This document shows positions 1 through 8,924 of a stretch of 48,416 nt of DNA, one piece after another. Source of the DNA: Microbacterium enclense. Lineage in GTDB: Bacteria; Actinomycetota; Actinomycetes; Actinomycetales; Microbacteriaceae. The position numbers were made by a program, and so were the translations under genes. Positions within the stretch are counted from its first letter, which is position 1, and each line of letters begins with the position of its first letter. The stretch covers positions 1 through 48,416 of the forward strand of contig NZ_RBZY01000029.1 of the NCBI RefSeq assembly GCF_004022425.1, given 5' to 3'. Under the pieces are notes generated by a model. It had not been told where the DNA came from, made no database searches, and saw nothing but the letters and a program-made list of their open reading frames with translations.

Positions 1-2502
1 GAGCCGCTCTACCGGCTCGAGCGCGTCGAGGTTGCTCGACGCGACCTGGCCGTGTGGGAGCTGCTCCAGGACGTGGTGACGCTCGACGGCCTCGTCGAGG
101 TGCTCCCGCGCGACGGCGTCCGGAGGGCCGACATCGTGCACGCGCTCGAGCGCATGGTCGACGTCATGGATCCCGACGACATCTCGGGGACGGCGGAGGC
201 CGGGCGAGCGGCGCTCGCTCCGGCGCTCGCCGCCACGGCGGCGGGGAGCGCTCTGCGCGTGTCGGCCGTCGGCCACGCCCACATCGACTCGGCGTGGCTG
301 TGGCCGACGCGCGAGACGGTCCGCAAGGTCGCCCGGACGTTCGCGAACGTCCTGGACCTGCTCGATCGGGACCCGGACTTCGTCTTCGCCGCTTCCTCCG
401 CCCAGCAGTACCTGTGGCTGAAGCAGAGCCAGCCCGAGCTCTTCGAACGGGTCCGAGCGGCCGTTGCCGTGGGACGTTTCCGTCCCGTCGGCGGCATGTG
501 GGTCGAGTCCGACACCAACATGCCCGGCGGCGAGGCGCTCGCCCGGCAGTTCGTGATGGGCAAACGGTTCTTCCTCGACGAGTTCGGGGTGGAGAGCGAC
601 GAGGTGTGGCTGCCCGACTCGTTCGGCTACAGCGCCGCGCTGCCGCAGATCGCGCGCGCGGCGGGGGCACGGTACTTCGTGACGCAGAAGCCGTCGTGGA
701 ACGAGACCAACCGCCTTCCTTACTCCACCTTCGAGTGGGAGGGCATCGACGGTTCGCGGGTCTTCACCCACCTTCCTCCCGCCGAGACCTACAACTCCGA
801 CCTGGGGGCGCTCGACCTGGCTCGTACCGAGCGGGTGTTCAGCGAGAAGGGCACGGCCCGCGAGGTGCTGGGCCTGTTCGGCTGGGGCGATGGCGGAGGC
901 GGTCCCACGCGCGAGATGCTCGCGCAGGCGTCGCGCAAGCGTGATCTGGAGGGCTCGCCGCGCGTCCGGCTGTCCGACCCGCACACGTTCTTCGAGGCCG
1001 CCCGCGCGGAGCTGACCGCCCCTCCCGTGTGGGTGGGGGAGATGTACCTCGAACTCCACCGGGGCACCCTCGTCTCGCAGCAGAAGACCAAGCGCGGCAA
1101 CCGCCACAGCGAGGCCCTCCTGCGCGAGGCCGAACTGTGGTCTGCCGCGGCGAGCCTCTTGCGCGGGGTCCCCTACCCGGCCGCCGAGCTGCAGGAGGCC
1201 TGGCGGAGCGTCCTGCTCCTGCAGTTCCACGACATCCTGCCCGGCACCTCCATCGCGTGGGTGCACCAGGATGCCGAGGCCACCTACGCCCGGGTCGCGA
1301 CGGCGCTGAACGCGGTCATCGATGCGGCGCTTCGCGCGCTCGCCGGCGACGGCGACGTGCCCCTCGCGGCCAATGCCAGCCCCTACGCGCAGCGGGGAGT
1401 GGCCGCGATGTCCGTGCAGCCGGCCGTCGCTGCGGCGACGGCGACGCCGCGCCGAGAGGGTGGCCTGTTCGTCATCGAGGATGCGGCGCTGCGCGTCGTG
1501 ATCGACGGGCGCGGCACCTTCGTCTCGATGCGCGACCTCGTGGCCGATCGCGAAGTGCTTCCGGAGGGCATGGCCGGCGGTGTGCTCCAGCTCCTCCGCG
1601 ATACGCCGCGCGAGTGGGATGCATGGGACATCAACGAGGAGGACCAGAGATCGGGGACCGAGCTGCTCACCCCGGTCGCGGTCGAGATCGACGGCGACGC
1701 CGTCGTGGTGCGGCATGAGGTCGGCCGTTCGCGGATCGAGATGCGCGCGACGGTGGCCGACGGGCGCGTCGACCTCGCCTTCGACATCGACTGGCGCGAG
1801 TCGCAGAAGCTGCTGAAGCTCGCCTTCCCGTTGGACCTGCGCGCCGACCGCGCGGCATCGGAGATCCAATTCGGGCACCTCCACCGGCCCATCCACCGCA
1901 ACACCTCGTGGGACTCGGCGCGCTTCGAGACGGTCGCGCACCGCTGGGTCCACGTCGGCGAGCCCGGGTGGGGCATCGCGATCGCGAACGACGTCGTCTA
2001 CGGGCACGATCTGCGAACGGTGCAGGCACCCTCGAACCGACCGATGGTGGTGGCGCGGCTCTCGCTGCTGCGGGCCCCGCGTTATCCCGATCCGAGCGCC
2101 GACCAGGGCATCCACGCGTTCACCGTCAGCCTCCGACCGGGAGGCATCCCCGAGGCCGTCGTCGACGGGTACCGGCAGAGTCTGCCGTTGCGCAGGCTCC
2201 GCGGCACGCCGCTGGCTCCGCTCCTGGAGGTCTCCCACCCGGCGGTCGTCGTCGAGGCGGTCAAGCTCGCCGAGGACGGCAGCGGTGATCTCGTGGTGCG
2301 TGTGTACGAAGCACATGGAACCCGCGTGCACGCGACCGTGACCACCGCGGTCGAGTGGGACGCGGTGGAGGTCACCGACCTCCTGGAGCGGCCCACCGGC
2401 GACACGGTCGACCGCGGTGCCGCGCCCCGCTCGGTGGACGTGCACCTGCGCCCGTTCGAGCTCCGCACGTTGCGATTCCGTTCCCCGCGCCCCGTGGCGT
2501 GA
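1..2502 (+). CDS. Alpha-mannosidase, GH38 (5' end cut by window edge)
   Basis: The reading frame is open to the first base, so the N-terminus lies outside the window; the visible part is about 833 residues, against roughly 1000 for the actinobacterial family. It hydrolyses alpha-linked mannose from glycans, probably in the cytoplasm, since nothing visible suggests export. Seen in the sequence: the zinc-site motif GHAHIDSAWLWPTRE, the nucleophile motif WLPDSFGYS, and the third zinc-ligand motif FHDILPGTSI. The C-terminal half is the beta-sandwich typical of GH38. The alpha-galactosidase gene starts 23 bases downstream, so the two are probably cotranscribed as the tail of a glycan-use operon that continues to the left. 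Confidence 0.93.
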   Translation, partial: EPLYRLERVEVARRDLAVWELLQDVVTLDGLVEVLPRDGVRRADIVHALERMVDVMDPDDISGTAEAGRAALAPALAATAAGSALRVSAVGHAHIDSAWLWPTRETVRKVARTFANVLDLLDRDPDFVFAASSAQQYLWLKQSQPELFERVRAAVAVGRFRPVGGMWVESDTNMPGGEALARQFVMGKRFFLDEFGVESDEVWLPDSFGYSAALPQIARAAGARYFVTQKPSWNETNRLPYSTFEWEGIDGSRVFTHLPPAETYNSDLGALDLARTERVFSEKGTAREVLGLFGWGDGGGGPTREMLAQASRKRDLEGSPRVRLSDPHTFFEAARAELTAPPVWVGEMYLELHRGTLVSQQKTKRGNRHSEALLREAELWSAAASLLRGVPYPAAELQEAWRSVLLLQFHDILPGTSIAWVHQDAEATYARVATALNAVIDAALRALAGDGDVPLAANASPYAQRGVAAMSVQPAVAAATATPRREGGLFVIEDAALRVVIDGRGTFVSMRDLVADREVLPEGMAGGVLQLLRDTPREWDAWDINEEDQRSGTELLTPVAVEIDGDAVVVRHEVGRSRIEMRATVADGRVDLAFDIDWRESQKLLKLAFPLDLRADRAASEIQFGHLHRPIHRNTSWDSARFETVAHRWVHVGEPGWGIAIANDVVYGHDLRTVQAPSNRPMVVARLSLLRAPRYPDPSADQGIHAFTVSLRPGGIPEAVVDGYRQSLPLRRLRGTPLAPLLEVSHPAVVVEAVKLAEDGSGDLVVRVYEAHGTRVHATVTTAVEWDAVEVTDLLERPTGDTVDRGAAPRSVDVHLRPFELRTLRFRSPRPVA

Positions 2503-2525
2503 GGACGACACCCGAAAGGCCCCCG

Positions 2526-4736
2526 ATGACGGATGCACTGATGACGGCACCTTCCCTGCCCCGCACCGGAACGACCCCGGACGTCTTCGTCCACCTCTCC
2601 TCCGCGGGCGTCAGCCTGGTGCTGGATGCCACGGAGCAGAGGCTGCCCTCGATCGTCCACTGGGGCGCCGCCCTCGGGTCGCAGACCCTGGACGACGTGA
2701 CCTCGCTCGCCCTCGCGGCCCTCGAGCCGCAGTCCGGCAACGTCGTCGACGCCGCCGTGCGCGTGGCGATCCTGCCGGAGCACCACGCCGGGTGGGAGGG
2801 GAAGCCCGGTCTCGTCGGTCACCGCGACGGCAGGTCATGGTCACCGCGGTTCGTGCTGGAGGGCGTCGAGATCGACGGCTCCGCCGTCTCCGACGCAGGA
2901 CTGGTCGAGACCGGTGCGGCGTCGCTCGTGTTCCGCGCGCACGACGCCGAGGCGGGGCTCGGTCTGGTCCTCGAGATCGAGCTCCTCGCAAGCGGTCTGC
3001 TGCGCACGCGCGCGGAGGTCCGCAATGCCGCCGAGGGCATCTACACCGTCGACGACGTGAACCTGGCCCTGCCCGTTCCCATCCGCGCGCGGGAGATCCT
3101 CGATTTCGCCGGGCGCTGGAGTCGGGAACGCGTCCCCCAGCGTCGCGACCTCGTGGTCGGCATCCACGAACGAGAGGGGCGCAAGGGGCGCACGGGTCCC
3201 GAGGCGGCGACGGTGCTGAGCGTCGGCACGCCCGGGTTCGGGTTCTCTTCCGGCGAGGTCTGGGGCATCCACGTGGGCTTCAGCGGGAACCATCGCCACT
3301 ACGCCGAGCAGCTGTCGGCGGGCGCGCAGGTCGTCGGTGGGGGAGAACTCCTCCTCCCGGGCGAGGTCCGTCTTGCGGAAGGAGCGACCTACCGCACCCC
3401 GTGGCTCTACGGCGCCTACGGTGTCGGTCTCGACGAGCAGGCGCATCGTTTCCACCGTTTCCTCCGCGCGCGCGACCGTCATCCGACGCGGCCGCGCCCC
3501 GTGACACTGAACGTGTGGGAAGCGGTCTACTTCGACCACGACGTCCCCCGCCTCCTCGAGCTCGCCGACCGCGCCGCCGCGCTCGGCGTCGAGCGGTTCG
3601 TGCTGGACGACGGGTGGTTCCTGGGGCGCCGTGACGACACGAGCGGTCTGGGGGATTGGACCGTCGATCAGGAGGTCTGGCCCGATGGCCTCACTCCGTT
3701 GCTGGAGCGCGTGACGTCGCTGGGCATGGAGTTCGGGTTGTGGTTCGAGCCGGAGATGGTGAGCGAGAACAGCGAGCTCGCTCGCGCCCACCCGGAGTGG
3801 ATCATGCAGACCGGGGGGCGACTGCCCATCCCCGGCCGTCACCAGCAGGTGCTGAACCTCGGGATCCCCGAGGCGTACGAGCACGTCCTCTCCCACATGA
3901 CCGACATCCTGGCCGCGCACGACATCGCTTACATCAAGTGGGATCACAACCGCGACCTCATCGACGCCGGCACCTTCCCCTCCGGGGCCGCGGGCGTGCA
4001 CGAGCAGACCCTGGCGACGTACCGTCTGATGGACGAGCTCAAGCGCCGGTTCCCCGCGCTCGAGATCGAGTCGTGTTCGTCAGGGGGCGCGCGCGTGGAC
4101 CTCGGCGTCATCGAACGCACCGACCGGGTGTGGGTGAGCGACTGCATCGATCCGCTCGAACGCCAGCAGATGATGCGCTGGACGATGCAGTTGATGCCCG
4201 CCGAGCTCCTGGGCTCGCACGTCGGGTCGACGGTCAACCACACCACCGGCCGTGTCCATGAGCTATCGTTCCGGGCTGCGACGGCGCTGTTCGGTCATTT
4301 CGGGATCGAGTGGGACCTCGCCAGGGCCACCGACCGCGAGAACGCCGATCTCGCCGAGTGGATCGCGTTCTACAAGACGCACCGGGCGCTGCTGCACTCC
4401 GGCGACATGATGCGCGCCGACACGGTCGACCCCGCCTTCCAGGTCTACGGTTCGATCGCCCGGGACCGGTCGGAGGCCCTCGTGTTCCTGGCCTTCCTCT
4501 CGCGTTCGACGGTCTCTCCGCGGGGCCGGTTCACTGTGCCGGGGCTGGACCCGGACACGCGCTACCGCGTGACACCCGTCGTGGTGGGCACACCCGATCA
4601 CGGCCGCGCCGACCCGGTGTGGTACGGCGATGGTTCCGGTGTCGTGATGAGCGGTCGGGCTCTGGCATCCGCGGGTCTGCACATTCCCGGATCGTTCCCG
4701 GAGCGGGTCGTGATCTACCGGGTCACCGCGGAGTGA
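2526..4736 (+). CDS. Alpha-galactosidase, GH36
   Basis: A 736-residue enzyme releasing terminal alpha-galactose from oligosaccharides such as raffinose or melibiose. The GH36 hallmarks are visible: an N-terminal beta-sandwich, then the (beta/alpha)8 barrel with LDDGWF, WFEPEMVSENSEL, the nucleophile in KWDHNRDL (Asp473) and the acid/base in WVSDCID (Asp539). I chose the ATG at 2526, preceded by GAAAGG, instead of longer in-frame starts inside the mannosidase gene. No signal peptide is seen, so it should act on imported sugars. It follows the mannosidase closely and probably shares its transcript. Confidence 0.93.
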   Translation: MTDALMTAPSLPRTGTTPDVFVHLSSAGVSLVLDATEQRLPSIVHWGAALGSQTLDDVTSLALAALEPQSGNVVDAAVRVAILPEHHAGWEGKPGLVGHRDGRSWSPRFVLEGVEIDGSAVSDAGLVETGAASLVFRAHDAEAGLGLVLEIELLASGLLRTRAEVRNAAEGIYTVDDVNLALPVPIRAREILDFAGRWSRERVPQRRDLVVGIHEREGRKGRTGPEAATVLSVGTPGFGFSSGEVWGIHVGFSGNHRHYAEQLSAGAQVVGGGELLLPGEVRLAEGATYRTPWLYGAYGVGLDEQAHRFHRFLRARDRHPTRPRPVTLNVWEAVYFDHDVPRLLELADRAAALGVERFVLDDGWFLGRRDDTSGLGDWTVDQEVWPDGLTPLLERVTSLGMEFGLWFEPEMVSENSELARAHPEWIMQTGGRLPIPGRHQQVLNLGIPEAYEHVLSHMTDILAAHDIAYIKWDHNRDLIDAGTFPSGAAGVHEQTLATYRLMDELKRRFPALEIESCSSGGARVDLGVIERTDRVWVSDCIDPLERQQMMRWTMQLMPAELLGSHVGSTVNHTTGRVHELSFRAATALFGHFGIEWDLARATDRENADLAEWIAFYKTHRALLHSGDMMRADTVDPAFQVYGSIARDRSEALVFLAFLSRSTVSPRGRFTVPGLDPDTRYRVTPVVVGTPDHGRADPVWYGDGSGVVMSGRALASAGLHIPGSFPERVVIYRVTAE

Positions 4737-4776
4737 GGGCGCAGAACGACCGCTCCCCGGTGCACGCCGCCGCGCG

Positions 4777-5619
4777 TCAGCGGTGGTCGCGCCAGGAGTG
4801 CTGCGGGTCGTAACCGAGCAGGCGCCGCGCCTTGTCGATCGAGAGCAGCGTGCCGGTGCCGTCGAGATCGCCACGCGTCTCGACGTTCGGGAAGACCTCG
4901 GCGATCAGCTCGGCGTTCGCACGCGTCGTCACCGTGTCGGCGGCGGCGATGATGAAGGTGTCGAACCCGGCGGGCGCGTTCTCGAGAGCCCGCTGCACGG
5001 CCTGGGCGCCGTCGCGCGCATCGATGTAGCCCCACAGGTTCCACTTGCGCGCACGCGCGTCGGCGTCGAACGGGAACTCGGCGTAGTCCTCCGGCACCAT
5101 GACGTTGGAGAACCGCAGCGCTGTGATCGACAGCTCCGGATGCCAACGGACGAGCTCCGTGGCCAGGTGCTCCTCGAGCACTTTCACGAGGGAGTACACC
5201 GACTCGGGGCGCGGGGCGTAGTCCTCGTCGACCGGGATGTAGGGCGGGTCGATGTCGAAGGGCAGCCCGAGGACCGTCTCGCTCGAGGCGTAGACGATCC
5301 GGTCGATGCCCAGCCGCACCGCGGCCCAGAACACGTTGAACGTGCTGATCATGTTGTTGTGGAAGGTCGCGACGTCGGAACTGATGCCGGGCGCCGGGAT
5401 CGCGCCGAGGTGGACGAGTGCGTCGATGCCGTCGTGCTTGTCGTTGACCCCCGCCAGCGCATCGATGACCTGGCCGTAGTCGACGAGGTCGACCTGCACG
5501 AACCCGGATCCGCGCTCGCCGCGGATGTCGAGGCCGATGACCTCGTGACCCGCGGAGCGCAGCTCCCTCGCGACGACGGTGCCGAGTTTGCCGGACGAAC
5601 CGGTGAGAGCAATGCGCAT
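4777..5619 (-). CDS. NAD-dependent epimerase/dehydratase (extended SDR)
   Basis: A 280-residue Rossmann-fold protein. It opens with the nucleotide-binding loop TGSSGKLG (residues 6-13) and carries the SDR catalytic pair Y142-SLV-K146, with S112/S113 nearby. The family acts on nucleotide sugars or sugar acids; uronate dehydrogenase-type enzymes are close in length, but the substrate cannot be read here. It converges on the alpha-galactosidase gene with 40 bases between. A probable -10 (TAGCGT, complement of 5650-5655) and the ribosome-binding site GAAGGA lie upstream of the ATG. A link to the glycan enzymes is possible but unproven. Confidence 0.85.
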   Translation of the reverse strand: MRIALTGSSGKLGTVVARELRSAGHEVIGLDIRGERGSGFVQVDLVDYGQVIDALAGVNDKHDGIDALVHLGAIPAPGISSDVATFHNNMISTFNVFWAAVRLGIDRIVYASSETVLGLPFDIDPPYIPVDEDYAPRPESVYSLVKVLEEHLATELVRWHPELSITALRFSNVMVPEDYAEFPFDADARARKWNLWGYIDARDGAQAVQRALENAPAGFDTFIIAAADTVTTRANAELIAEVFPNVETRGDLDGTGTLLSIDKARRLLGYDPQHSWRDHR

Positions 5620-5822
5620 GAGCGTCCTTCGATCGGGGGCGTGACCACGACGCTACAGGGGTGGGGATGCCCCGGGTCGCGCGCGTGTCGACGAACTGGA
5701 TGGCATGACGGAGCGATTTCGTCAACCTCCAGCGTCCGACCGGACCGGGGTGTTTCGCTATGCGGACGAGTGGTGTTCGCGATTCGTCACGAACGACCCG
5801 GAATCTGTTGACAGGAACTGGC

Positions 5823-6365
5823 ATGACCTCTTTGTCCTCCGCGACCGACGCGTTCCTCGCGTCGCGCGCGGCTGACGGTGACCAGATCGCGTTCGGGATC
5901 CTCGTGCGACGGCACGCGCCCTTCCTCCTCGCCTTCGCGACGAAGCTGACCGGCTCGCGCGCGGACGCCGACGACTGTGTACAGGAAGCGCTCATCACCG
6001 CCTGGCGGCGGCTGCCCGACCTGGCCGATCCCGAGAAGGTGCGCAGCTGGCTCACGACGATCGTGTCGCGCAAGGTGACCGACCGGATGCGATCGCGCAA
6101 GATCTCCGAGCAGATCGACGAAGAGATGGTGTCGGCCGGGGATGACCCGGAGCGGTCGGTTGTGGCATCGTCGCAGATGGACGCGCTGAAGAAGGTCCTG
6201 GCCGATCTGCCCGAGGACCTGCGCGTCGTGTGGGTGCTGCGTGAGATCGGCGGCCACAGCTACGACGAGATCGCGACCGAGGTCGGCGAAACCGCCGCGA
6301 CGGTCCGCGGCCGACTCGCCCGGGCGCGAAAGACCGTGTTGGAACGCATGCAGGAGTGGAGGTGA
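5823..6365 (+). CDS. ECF-type RNA polymerase sigma factor
   Basis: A 180-residue sigma-70 family protein with only regions 2 and 4. Region 2 (about residues 25-95) includes DADDCVQEALITAWRRL and a WLTTIVSRKVTDRMR segment. Region 4 (about 125-175) reads LPEDLRVVWVLREIGGHSYDEI and ends in an HTH with VRGRLARARKTV. I chose ATG 5823 because AGGAAC lies 7 bases upstream; the longer frame begins in unconvincing sequence. The next gene starts 4 bases after the stop and encodes an anti-sigma-like/Asp23 fusion, so this sigma factor is probably controlled by its downstream partner. The target promoters are unknown. Confidence 0.93.
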   Translation: MTSLSSATDAFLASRAADGDQIAFGILVRRHAPFLLAFATKLTGSRADADDCVQEALITAWRRLPDLADPEKVRSWLTTIVSRKVTDRMRSRKISEQIDEEMVSAGDDPERSVVASSQMDALKKVLADLPEDLRVVWVLREIGGHSYDEIATEVGETAATVRGRLARARKTVLERMQEWR

Positions 6366-6369
6366 TCGA

Positions 6370-6948
6370 ATGAGTGAGAAAGTGGACGACGTCGAGGACG
6401 TGGGCGGTTCGGGCTACTCGCTCGAGGATCTCTCCGCGTATCTCGATCGAGGGCGTACCCCCCGGATCCCGGCGATCGAGCGCAATGCCGAGTGCCAGGC
6501 CCTCTTGGCATCCATGGAGCGGATGGGCCGCCTGTCTCGCGAGATCGTGGATGAGCAGGCCGCGGAGCCGCTGGCCGAGTCCTGGTACGACGGGATCATG
6601 CGCGAGGTGATGCGCGAGTTCCGCGCGGGACGCGACATCCCCCTCGCGCGCACCACGGACGGCACTCAGCTCGTGGTGACCGAGGGCGCCCTGTACGAGT
6701 TGATCCGAACGGTCGGCGACGACGTTCCCGGCGTGCTGGTCGGCCGTGTCCGCATCGATCAGCCGGAGCCCACGGCCCCGCTGGACGTGCGGGTGAGCGT
6801 TAGCGTGCTGTTCGGGTACCCGATGCAGGGCACGGTGGATCTGATGCGCGACGGCATCCGTGCCGCGATCGAGCGCCACGGCGAGCTGCGGGTCGGACGT
6901 GTGGACGTCACCGTGGGGGACGTGCACGTCGATGTGGAGGACGAATGA
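6370..6948 (+). CDS. Anti-sigma-like N-terminus fused to Asp23/Gls24 domain
   Basis: A 192-residue protein. Residues 16-62 (YSLEDLSAYLDRG, then AECQALLASMERM) resemble the helical anti-sigma domain that usually follows ECF sigma genes, but the HxxxCxxC zinc motif is reduced to a single Cys. Residues 101-190 look like an Asp23/Gls24 domain: LVVTEGALYELIRTVGDDVPGV, then VRVSVSVLFGYPM, a helix, and a closing VGRVDVTVGDVHVDV. Asp23 proteins are linked to envelope stress. ATG 6370 lies 4 bases after the sigma stop, and the gene overlaps the next one. The anti-sigma role is inferred from order and shape only. Confidence 0.75.
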   Translation: MSEKVDDVEDVGGSGYSLEDLSAYLDRGRTPRIPAIERNAECQALLASMERMGRLSREIVDEQAAEPLAESWYDGIMREVMREFRAGRDIPLARTTDGTQLVVTEGALYELIRTVGDDVPGVLVGRVRIDQPEPTAPLDVRVSVSVLFGYPMQGTVDLMRDGIRAAIERHGELRVGRVDVTVGDVHVDVEDE

Positions 6949-7265
6949 TGACGGAAACCTCAGCCGACCTGGCGCCGCGCATCGACCTGGCCGTGACGGC
7001 GGTCGCCGGTGTCCGGGAGTCGTACTCGGCGCGACCGGTCGTGGCCCGCGCCTACGAGCGGATGGCCGAGGTCGAGGGATCCCTCGCGGCGGTCGATGAG
7101 CACGAAGGTGAGCGCGCGGTCACGGTCTGCATCGGCGTGTCCACGGACGACGACAGTGCAGCCGTCGCATCGGCGGTCGCCGATGCGGTGCGCCAAGCCG
7201 GGGCGAACGCCCCGACGGACACGGTCCGCGTCCGTGTCGCGCGGCTCGTGGCACGTCGATCCTGA
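6945..7265 (+). CDS. Small Asp23-like protein of the sigma module
   Basis: A 106-residue protein whose ATG overlaps the preceding stop, so it is translationally coupled. I recognise no named family with certainty. Its second half (RAVTVCIGVSTDDDSAAVASAVADAV, split by the eye into strand, then helix, then VRVRVARLV) copies the strand-helix-strand order of the C-terminal half of an Asp23/Gls24 domain, while the conserved first half is missing. The most likely reading is a degenerate or minimal Asp23-like partner of the previous protein. No membrane segment or signal peptide is visible. Confidence 0.7.
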   Translation: MMTETSADLAPRIDLAVTAVAGVRESYSARPVVARAYERMAEVEGSLAAVDEHEGERAVTVCIGVSTDDDSAAVASAVADAVRQAGANAPTDTVRVRVARLVARRS

Positions 7266-7298
7266 GGGATCTCACGGCCCCCTCCGGGCGCCGCGCCC

Positions 7299-7304
7299 TA
7301 CGCT
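7299..7304 (+). promoter_or_regulatory. Candidate -10 box for the NmrA-type gene
   Basis: TACGCT lies 32 bases before the ATG at 7337. The same CCCTACGCT string precedes gabT at 37131-37139. No clear -35 is seen. This would give the oxidoreductase its own promoter apart from the sigma module. Confidence 0.35.
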
Positions 7305-7336
7305 GAGAGCACCGACTCTCGCCCCACGGAGGATGA

Positions 7337-8185
7337 ATGCCCGCACAGCCCGCCATCGCCGTCACCGGATCGACCGGAGCCGTGGGAGGGCGCGTTGCGC
7401 GCGATCTCGCCGCCCGCGGCATCCCCCAGCGCCTGCTCGTCCGTGACGCGGCGAGGGCCCCGCGGCTCGAGGGCGCCGAGGTGCACGTCGCCGGGTACTC
7501 CGATGCGGATGCCGCGGATGTCGCGCTCGCCGGGGTGGAGACGCTGTTCATGGTCTCGGCATCCGAGTCCGCCGACCGGGTCGAGCACCACCGGACCTTC
7601 ATCGACGCCGCCGCGCGCGCGGGCGTGCGGTCGATCGTGTACACGTCGTTCCTGGCTGCGGCACCCGACGCCGTCTTCACCCTCGGGCGCGACCACGCCG
7701 CCACGGAGGATCTCCTCCGCGCGTCCGGCATGTCGTGGACGTTCCTCCGCGACAACTTCTACATGGACATGATGGAGCTCTTCGCGGGCGACGACGGCGT
7801 GATCCGCGGTCCCGCGGGCGCGGGGCGGTGCTCGCTGGTGTCGCGGTCCGACGTGGCGGCGACGGCGGTCGCGGTGCTCCTCGACCCGGGTGCCCACGCG
7901 GAGAAGGCGTACGACCTCACCGGTCCCGAGGCGCTGACCCTCGAGGAGGTGGCGCAGAAGATCTCCGCCGTCCGCGGTCATCCGGTGCGCTATCTCGACG
8001 AGACGATCGACGAGGCCTACGCGTCGCGCGCCGTCCTCGGGGCACCGCGGTGGCAGGTGGACGCGTGGGTGAGCACCTACACCGCGATCGGCAGCGGCGA
8101 CCTCGCGCGTGTCTCGCGAGACGTCGAAGCCGTGACCGGACGCCCGGCGCAGAGCTTCGACGAATTCCTCGGCGCGATCGCCTGA
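7337..8185 (+). CDS. NmrA-like NAD(P)-binding oxidoreductase (atypical SDR)
   Basis: A 282-residue protein beginning with a Rossmann fold, with the dinucleotide loop VTGSTGAVGG near residues 9-18 and the NADP-type arginine at LLVRD. It matches the NmrA/QorB-like atypical SDR group, which holds quinone reductases and redox-sensing proteins; the YxxxK catalytic pair is not obvious, as expected for this group. A strong ribosome-binding site (GGAGGA) precedes ATG 7337. It is followed by a bidirectional terminator and the convergent methionine transporter. The substrate is unknown. Confidence 0.85.
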   Translation: MPAQPAIAVTGSTGAVGGRVARDLAARGIPQRLLVRDAARAPRLEGAEVHVAGYSDADAADVALAGVETLFMVSASESADRVEHHRTFIDAAARAGVRSIVYTSFLAAAPDAVFTLGRDHAATEDLLRASGMSWTFLRDNFYMDMMELFAGDDGVIRGPAGAGRCSLVSRSDVAATAVAVLLDPGAHAEKAYDLTGPEALTLEEVAQKISAVRGHPVRYLDETIDEAYASRAVLGAPRWQVDAWVSTYTAIGSGDLARVSRDVEAVTGRPAQSFDEFLGAIA

Positions 8186-8186
8186 C

Positions 8187-8219
8187 CGGTCGCGCCGCCG
8201 GCCCACGGCGACGCGACCG
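8187..8219. terminator. Bidirectional hairpin between convergent genes
   Basis: CGGTCGCG (8187-8194) pairs perfectly with CGCGACCG (8212-8219), with a further inner CGCCG/CGGCG stem. It sits between the stop codons of the oxidoreductase and metI, only 7 bases before the latter. There is no U-tract, which is common in high-GC actinobacteria. Confidence 0.6.
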
Positions 8220-8225
8220 TTCCGC

Positions 8226-8924
8226 TCAGCGGCGCAGGATTCGGCGCGCGATCCGGTTCCCGAGGAACTGCGCCAGTTGGACGAGCACGATGATGATGCC
8301 GATCGCGATCCACATCGTGAGGAAATCCCACCGGCGGAACCCGTAGGTCAGCGCGAACGAGCCCAGGCCTCCCGCGCCCACGGCGCCCGCCACGGCCGTC
8401 ATGTCGACGATCGCGACGACGACGAACGTGTACCCGAGGATGAGCGGGCCGAGCGCCTCGGGGACGAGCAGGGTCGCGATGATCCGCCACGGTCCCGCAC
8501 CCGCGGCGCGTGCCGCCTCGATCACGCCGGGACTGATCGTCACCAGGTTCTGCTCGACGATGCGCGAGAACCCGAAGGTCACCGCGATCGAGAGGGGGAC
8601 CACGGCCGCGGTCGTGCCGATCGCCGTCCCGACGACCGCCGCCGTCACCGGGGACAGCGCCAGAATCAGCACGATGAACGGGATCGGGCGGAAGACGTTC
8701 ACGAGCAGATTCAGCACGACGTTGACCGCGCGATTCGGGAGCACCCCGCCCGCGCGGGTGACGTAGAGCGCGAGACCCAGCACGAGCCCACCGATCCCGC
8801 CGAAGACCATGGTCAGCATCACCATCGTGAGGGTCTGACCGATCGACTCCAGAAGAATCGGGCCGTACCGATCCCAGCTCCATTGCGTCGCGGCGGGCAC
8901 GATCAGGGTGCTGAGCGACGTCAT
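8226..8924 (-). CDS. metI: Methionine ABC transporter permease
   Basis: A 232-residue integral membrane protein with about five hydrophobic segments. It has the BPD-transport inner-membrane loop, visible as EAARAAGAGPWRIIATLLVPEALGPLILG, here quoted in two parts: EAARAAGAGP and LLVPEALGPLILG. The C-terminal FLGNRIARRILRR is characteristic of MetI. It overlaps the end of metN by 4 bases, so the two are translationally coupled, and the three met genes form one leftward operon. It forms the channel for D/L-methionine uptake. Confidence 0.92.
   Translation of the reverse strand: MTSLSTLIVPAATQWSWDRYGPILLESIGQTLTMVMLTMVFGGIGGLVLGLALYVTRAGGVLPNRAVNVVLNLLVNVFRPIPFIVLILALSPVTAAVVGTAIGTTAAVVPLSIAVTFGFSRIVEQNLVTISPGVIEAARAAGAGPWRIIATLLVPEALGPLILGYTFVVVAIVDMTAVAGAVGAGGLGSFALTYGFRRWDFLTMWIAIGIIIVLVQLAQFLGNRIARRILRR

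Noticed and set aside
4715..6100. A 461-codon leftward frame covering the epimerase and part of the sigma gene
   Set aside because: It is out of frame with the clear Rossmann-fold gene and crosses the sigma gene on the opposite strand; composition is Arg/Pro-rich noise.
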